A program made the position numbers and the translations under genes. The notes below the pieces were generated by a model. That model did no database searches. It had not been told where the DNA came from and saw only the letters and a list, made by a program, of their open reading frames with translations. Shown piece after piece: positions 41,810 to 45,672 of a stretch of 45,672 nucleotides of DNA (position 1 is the first letter of the stretch; the number at the start of each line of letters is the position of its first letter). Location of the stretch: positions 1-45,672 of the forward strand of contig JAQXRG010000138.1 of the NCBI GenBank assembly GCA_029218405.1, read 5' to 3'. This DNA is from Bacteroidales bacterium. GTDB lineage: Bacteria > Bacteroidota > Bacteroidia > Bacteroidales > Bacteroidaceae.

Positions 41810-44436
41810 CGCTTGCCCTTTGTTCGTTGGATACCCCGGTACAATTCACCTACCCACAGCACGACGGAAGTGGCCGCCAGCAGGATGCCCCACTCTGTCA
41901 GCGACAGCGGTTCGGTGCGGAACACTTTTCCGCCCCAAGTGACAATCAACACCTGGCCGACGAGGATGATGAGGGCCACGCCCAGCATTCCTAATGCATG
42001 ACTTGCGTCGCGGAAGATGGAATGGCAAGTCCCGAATACGCTGGCGTTGAACAGGTTCCAGAACTGCAGCAATACGAAGACCGTGAAGAAGACGGTCAGC
42101 CGGTGGGTGTCCATGCCTCCCGGCAGGTGGTTGAACCCAGCCAGCAGTCCCATCAGCAGGGCCAGAAAGACAAAGCCGGTACCGAAGATGCAGCGGCGCA
42201 TGGCGGGAGTGATGATGAAGTCCGACCGGTGGCGGGGCGGTTCGTTCATGACATCCTCGCTGGGAGCGATGGAGGCCAGGGCCATGGCGGCAAAGGTGTC
42301 CATGATGAGGTTCACCCACAGCATCTGGGTGACGGTCAGCGGCAGCTCCGTCCCGAAGAACGCGCCCAACAGTACGCTGAGCAAGGCCACCACGTTGATG
42401 GTGAGCTGGAAGACGATGAACCGCTGGATGTTCTTGTAGAGCGACCGTCCCCACATCACGGCGGTGGCGATGCTGTGGAAGGAGTCGTCGAGCAGGGTGA
42501 TGTCGCTGGCCTCCTTGGCCACCGAGGTACCCGTTCCCATGGAGAGACCTACCTGCGCGTGGTTCAAGGCAGGCGCGTCGTTCGTCCCGTCGCCGGTGAC
42601 AGCCACCACGGCGCCCTGCTGTTGGAGCAGCTGCACCAACCGTTGCTTGTCCATCGGGCGCGCGCGGCTCATCACCTTCAGTTCTTTCACCCGTTCCAGG
42701 GCCTCCGCGTCCGTCAGTGCGGCAAACTCCGCTCCCGTGATGCGGTGACGTTCAGTGTCGCTGTCCTTCCACAAACCTATCTGGCGGGCGATTTCCGTAG
42801 CGGTGCCCGGTGTGTCACCTGTCACAATCTTGACCCCGATACCTGCCGACTGGCATTTCCGTACTGCCTCCGGCACGTCCGGCCGTATCGGGTCGCTGAT
42901 GGCCACAATGCCGAGGAAGGTCAGTCCGCCTTCTTCCACTAACCGTGCGCAGTCCGTAGGCTCCTGCTCCGACACATACCGGAACGCCAGTCCCAGCGTA
43001 CGCATCGCCTTGTTCTGATAGGCGGCCAGTGCCTCCTCGTGCTCCTCGCGCGTGCGGGCAGCCAGCCGGCAATGGCCCATGACGATTTCCGGTGCTCCTT
43101 TCACGTACAGCACCCGCTGTCCCTGCGAAGGCGATTCCACCAATGTCGCCATGTATTTCCGTTCGGTCGAGAAAGTCAGCTGGTCGATGACTGGGGTCGA
43201 TTCGCGCAGTTGCAGGTAATCGCGTCCTTGTCCCCTCAGCCAGAGCAGCAAGGCCACTTCGGTGGGGTTGCCCACACCGGTCGGCAGCCCTCCCTCTTCT
43301 TTTTCTTCCAGGAAAGCCGTAGAGTTGGCGGCGATGCCTTCCGCCGTCAGTTCCGGGCGGGGTTCTTCCAGTCGCGCCTCGTACACCTGCATCCGGTTCT
43401 GTGTCAGTGTGCCCGTCTTGTCGGTACAGATGACGGTGATGGCCCCCATCGTTTCGCAGGCGTGCATTTTTCGTACCAAGTTGTGCGTTTTCAGCATCCT
43501 CCGCATGTTCAGCGCTAAGCTGAGCGTGACGCTCATCGGCAGTCCCTCGGGTACCGCCACGACAATCAGTGTGACGGCTATCATGAAGTATTTCAGGACG
43601 ATGCGGGCGATTTCCATCCAGCTGTGCCAGCCCGCTATCTCGTGCCATTGGAAGTAGGCGTACAGGTCTTTGGCGGTGAAGGCCACGAAGGTCAGCGTGG
43701 CGATGGTGAATCCCGCCTTGCCGATGAGGTCCGCCAAGCGCTGCAGTTGTTGGTTGAGCGGGGTCTGTTCCTCGCTCTGCTCCGTGGCCTGCCGGGCTAC
43801 CTTTCCGATTTCCGTTGCGTCGCCCACCCGTTCCACCTTCATCAGGCCGTGTCCGTCAGTGACCGTAGTGCCCCGGAGGACAGTGTTCGAAGGATACGTG
43901 GCTTCCGGGTCGAAGTCCGCTGGGCGCACCGTCTTGTGCACCATTGGCTCTCCCGTCAGCGTAGATTCGTTCACCTGCAGCGAAACGGCTTCCAGCAACT
44001 GTCCGTCGGCGGGTGCTTCCTCTCCCGTGTTCAGCCAGACGATGTCGCCCACCACCACCTCTTTCCGAGGGATTTCACGCACCTTTCCGTTGCGGGTCAC
44101 GGTGACCGGCGTATCCTCGTTCACGGCGTTCAGCAAGTCAAATTTACGGTTGGCGTCGTATTCGAAGAAAAAGCCGATGCCCGTGGCCAGGAAGATGGCG
44201 CAGAAGATGCCAATGGTCTCGGCGAACTCGTTCTCAATGAAGGAGATGATGAGGGAGAGGGCGGCTGCCACGAGCAGCACCCGTATGACGGGGTCCTCGA
44301 ACTTTTCGAGGTACAGTTTCCACAGCGAAGGCCGTTTGGGAGGAGTCAGGAGATTGTCTCCATGCTGTTGTCGGCTGGCCAGCACCTCGGCGTCGGTCAG
44401 TCCGGTCAGGCAAGGGTTCTGTACGGATTCAGACAT
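41806..44436 (-). CDS. P-type calcium-translocating ATPase (PMCA/SERCA-like)
   Basis: 876 residues from the ATG at 44436 (MSESVQNPC), chosen because the promoter's -7 at 44470 would start transcription about 44463; a start at 44451 would leave only about 12 nt of leader. Cation-ATPase N-terminus (GLTDAEVLASRQQHGDN), the A-domain STLTGEP, the ion-site VVAVPEGLP helix, the phosphorylation site CTDKTGTLT (D339), and GDGTNDAPALN at the hinge. The C-terminal cation-transporting domain has helices with GTELPLTVTQMLWVNLIMDTF. Predicted to export Ca2+ from the cytoplasm at the cost of ATP. Confidence 0.93.
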   Translation of the reverse strand: MSESVQNPCLTGLTDAEVLASRQQHGDNLLTPPKRPSLWKLYLEKFEDPVIRVLLVAAALSLIISFIENEFAETIGIFCAIFLATGIGFFFEYDANRKFDLLNAVNEDTPVTVTRNGKVREIPRKEVVVGDIVWLNTGEEAPADGQLLEAVSLQVNESTLTGEPMVHKTVRPADFDPEATYPSNTVLRGTTVTDGHGLMKVERVGDATEIGKVARQATEQSEEQTPLNQQLQRLADLIGKAGFTIATLTFVAFTAKDLYAYFQWHEIAGWHSWMEIARIVLKYFMIAVTLIVVAVPEGLPMSVTLSLALNMRRMLKTHNLVRKMHACETMGAITVICTDKTGTLTQNRMQVYEARLEEPRPELTAEGIAANSTAFLEEKEEGGLPTGVGNPTEVALLLWLRGQGRDYLQLRESTPVIDQLTFSTERKYMATLVESPSQGQRVLYVKGAPEIVMGHCRLAARTREEHEEALAAYQNKAMRTLGLAFRYVSEQEPTDCARLVEEGGLTFLGIVAISDPIRPDVPEAVRKCQSAGIGVKIVTGDTPGTATEIARQIGLWKDSDTERHRITGAEFAALTDAEALERVKELKVMSRARPMDKQRLVQLLQQQGAVVAVTGDGTNDAPALNHAQVGLSMGTGTSVAKEASDITLLDDSFHSIATAVMWGRSLYKNIQRFIVFQLTINVVALLSVLLGAFFGTELPLTVTQMLWVNLIMDTFAAMALASIAPSEDVMNEPPRHRSDFIITPAMRRCIFGTGFVFLALLMGLLAGFNHLPGGMDTHRLTVFFTVFVLLQFWNLFNASVFGTCHSIFRDASHALGMLGVALIILVGQVLIVTWGGKVFRTEPLSLTEWGILLAATSVVLWVGELYRGIQRTKGKR

Positions 44437-44469
44437 AAATACAATATTCATTAGGTTGATAAGTCGGTG

Positions 44470-44477
44470 CAAAAATA
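44470..44477 (-). promoter_or_regulatory. -7 element of the Ca2+-ATPase/ribF/rnh/sulfatase operon
   Basis: TATTTTTG on the minus strand fits TAnnTTTG and lies 34 bp before the chosen ATG. Confidence 0.6.
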
Positions 44478-44538
44478 CAAACTATCTTCCAAAGCCTCAT
44501 CCCTTTTTGCTTTTTTATAGTTTTTTTGGCAGTAAAAC

Positions 44539-44569
44539 TTGGCAGATTGCCAATAAAGCATTACTTTTG
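44539..44569 (+). promoter_or_regulatory. Promoter of tRNA-Met
   Basis: TTG at 44539-44541 and TACTTTTG at 44562-44569 with 20 bp between; the tRNA begins 32 bp later. Confidence 0.8.
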
Positions 44570-44600
44570 CACCTGATTTCAGAAATTATGCTGAGACATC

Positions 44601-44674
44601 GGACTTGTAGCTCAGTTGGTTAGAGCAACAGACTCATAATCTGGAGGTCCTTGGTTCAAGCCCAAGCTGGTCCA
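44601..44674 (+). tRNA. tRNA-Met (CAT anticodon)
   Basis: Cloverleaf: acceptor GGACTTG / CTGGTCC (one T-T mismatch), D-stem GCTC/GAGC, anticodon loop CTCATAA (CAT), T-arm CTTGG-TTCAAGC-CCAAG, discriminator A. CCA is not encoded. Could be elongator Met or a lysidine-modified Ile tRNA reading ATA; elongator Met is preferred but not proven. Confidence 0.92.
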
Positions 44675-44686
44675 CGAAGAAAAAAG

Positions 44687-44724
44687 AACGCTAATTGCAC
44701 TAAATCATGCAGTTAGCGTTTTTC
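44687..44724 (+). terminator. Terminator of tRNA-Met
   Basis: AACGCTAA(t)TGC pairs with GCA(g)TTAGCGTT, followed by TTTCTTT. Confidence 0.85.
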
Positions 44725-44817
44725 TTTGGCCATCTATTAAGGTTATGAATCTATTTCCATCTATACCTTCTACCAAGCATTTTGCACTCTTTGTTTACCG
44801 CTTGTTTACTGCTAAAC

Positions 44818-45372
44818 TTAAAGAGCAACATGTTGACAATCAATGCAGAAATCACTCTTTCCGTCATTTCGCTCCACAAGCGGTTCGCCGACTATGAGAC
44901 ATTCGGTGGGGTGTTTCGAGATATCCGCGAAGGGCTTCTGGAACTTACATTCATAGAGCGTCTGCTTCCGATAATTGCGGAACTGCTTGAGAAGATTGCA
45001 TGCCTCTTCGGTTATACGCTCGATGATCTCCTTGAAAGCACCATGGCAGATGAAGAGACGAGGCATGTCCTCGAATGTATCCTCAGATATAATCAAAATT
45101 TCTTGAATGGAACCATTGGTTCTCTCAGCTTTGCCATTATTGGCACTTGTAACCATAGCACTGATGATACCTTTAAGGTGTCTCTTGAAGATGAAGACCA
45201 CATCGTTGATTTCTCCTATGTTGTACCGCAAGGCATCAGCCATCCAGTCACCCAGCATACCGTAAGCCTCCATGTCACCGTGGTAGTGCAAACGGAGGAG
45301 ATCACGAAAGGCTCTATAACGAATTGTATGGGTAATCGAGTTTTCTTGAATGGCGCAGGTCTGACTGCACAT
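44818..45372 (-). pseudogene. Fragment of an ISL3-like transposase
   Basis: A minus-strand frame of 184 codons. Its first two thirds resemble the C-terminal part of ISL3-type transposases: DMEAYGMLGDWMADALRYNIGEI, FIFKRHLKGIISAMV, then NNGKAERTNGSIQEI, the segment with the last catalytic acidic residue. The rest of the protein (KEIIERITEEACNLLKQF ... CQHVAL) is not recognised and may come from a fusion after a deletion. About two thirds of a normal transposase is missing, so it is not functional. The opposite-strand frame here is a shadow. Confidence 0.5.
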
Positions 45373-45483
45373 GGAGAAGGAAGACCCAGTCTCATAGCAA
45401 ACGATTATTCACTATTCAAACCGAAATGCATTAAAAATTAGAATGCATAATGAACTATCACCCATACAATTCGTTATAGAACC
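45310..45483. mobile_element. Inverted-repeat element (MITE-like or IS ends)
   Basis: 27-bp inverted repeats at 45310-45336 and 45457-45483 match at 25 of 27 positions; both begin GG(C/T)TCTATAACGAATTG. Ends starting GGNTCT are typical of ISL3-family elements. The outer edge of the right copy falls exactly where the IS1380-like frame breaks. The 174-bp unit has no gene of its own. The left copy is read through by the transposase fragment, so it could be the end of a deleted ISL3 element rather than a true MITE. No target-site duplication was found. Confidence 0.55.
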
Positions 45484-45671
45484 CTCGCTCTGAGAATCGT
45501 GTCGGCACTGCATGTGCGAAGTGTCGGATGAAGCGAGAGGTAGTACATCAGATGAATGGTGACATCCTCTATGCATGAGCCGCCACAGAAATAAACGCTC
45601 ATAAGCGAACGGATGATTTCGCTGTATTGATAACCATACAGCCTGCATCTCATACCGAGGGTTGAGTCTAT
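45474..45671 (-). pseudogene. Fragment of an IS1380-like transposase (partial at right edge)
   Basis: The minus-strand frame, open at the right edge, reads IDSTLGMRCRLYGYQYSEII, then continues with SVYFCGGSCIEDV and SADTILRA, the well-conserved N-terminal region of IS1380-family transposases of Bacteroides. It stops after 65 codons, at the boundary of the inverted-repeat element, so the gene was broken by that insertion. Whether the start is intact cannot be seen. Confidence 0.75.
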
Positions 45672-45672
45672 T

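Noticed and set aside
44782..45441. Plus-strand frame of 219 codons at the right end
   Set aside because: It is antisense to the transposase fragments, whose motifs (NNGKAERTNGSIQEI and the IS1380 signature) identify the minus strand as the real coding strand.

Overview
This window is chromosomal DNA from a member of the Bacteroidales (Bacteroidota), probably Bacteroidaceae or a close relative. The evidence is a SusC/SusD pair, an frdCAB fumarate reductase operon, a metK-DUF4271-hemD-rnpA-yidD-tatD cluster, and many upstream regions with the phylum's promoter (TTG at about -33, about 20 bp, then TAnnTTTG at -7) in place of Shine-Dalgarno-led starts. Coding regions are visibly GC-rich and intergenic regions AT-rich. 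Most of the window is vegetative core genome; accessory DNA is concentrated at about 4.9-17.4 kb and at the right edge.

Layout. 1-4.9 kb: the tail of an outer-membrane-type protein, a radical SAM protein, tRNA-Gln and a periplasmic Tricorn-type protease. 4.9-10.6 kb: a SusC/SusD nutrient-uptake pair whose only recognisable promoter lies between two inverted 17-bp identical repeats, the architecture of a phase-variable invertible promoter. 10.6-14.4 kb: a polytopic membrane protein, a beta-propeller lipoprotein with one CxxCH haem-type motif, and a short membrane-anchored AraC-type regulator. 14.4-17.4 kb: a ten-unit array of degenerate 23-nt repeats, a thioesterase/lipoprotein-hydrolase pair, palindromic DNA, and a frameshifted remnant of an AAA-ATPase/PD-(D/E)XK gene.

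17.5-22.6 kb: acetyltransferase-like protein, parE, coaD and a CtpA-type protease, tightly packed. 22.6-26.3 kb: frdCAB, the membrane complex of anaerobic fumarate respiration, followed by a candidate small RNA with its own promoter and terminator. 26.6-32.3 kb (minus strand): tyrS, then the metK-to-tatD operon under a SAM-II-type riboswitch. 32.6-38.3 kb: Hsp20, an orphan tyrosine recombinase, an unidentified small protein, an acyltransferase, ferritin, a methyltransferase-like protein, a PduO-type cobalamin adenosyltransferase and a DUF2795 protein. 38.3-44.5 kb (minus strand): P-type Ca2+ ATPase, ribF, RNase H and an LTA-synthase-like sulfatase in one operon. 44.6 kb to the end: tRNA-Met followed by insertion-sequence debris (an ISL3-like transposase fragment, a 27-bp inverted-repeat pair, and an IS1380-like transposase fragment running off the right edge).

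The strongest candidates for something new are the putative invertible SusCD promoter (5049-5269), the 23-nt repeat array (14411-14641), and the pairing of a membrane protein with a CxxCH propeller lipoprotein. All functional calls are from reading the sequence; no database search was run.
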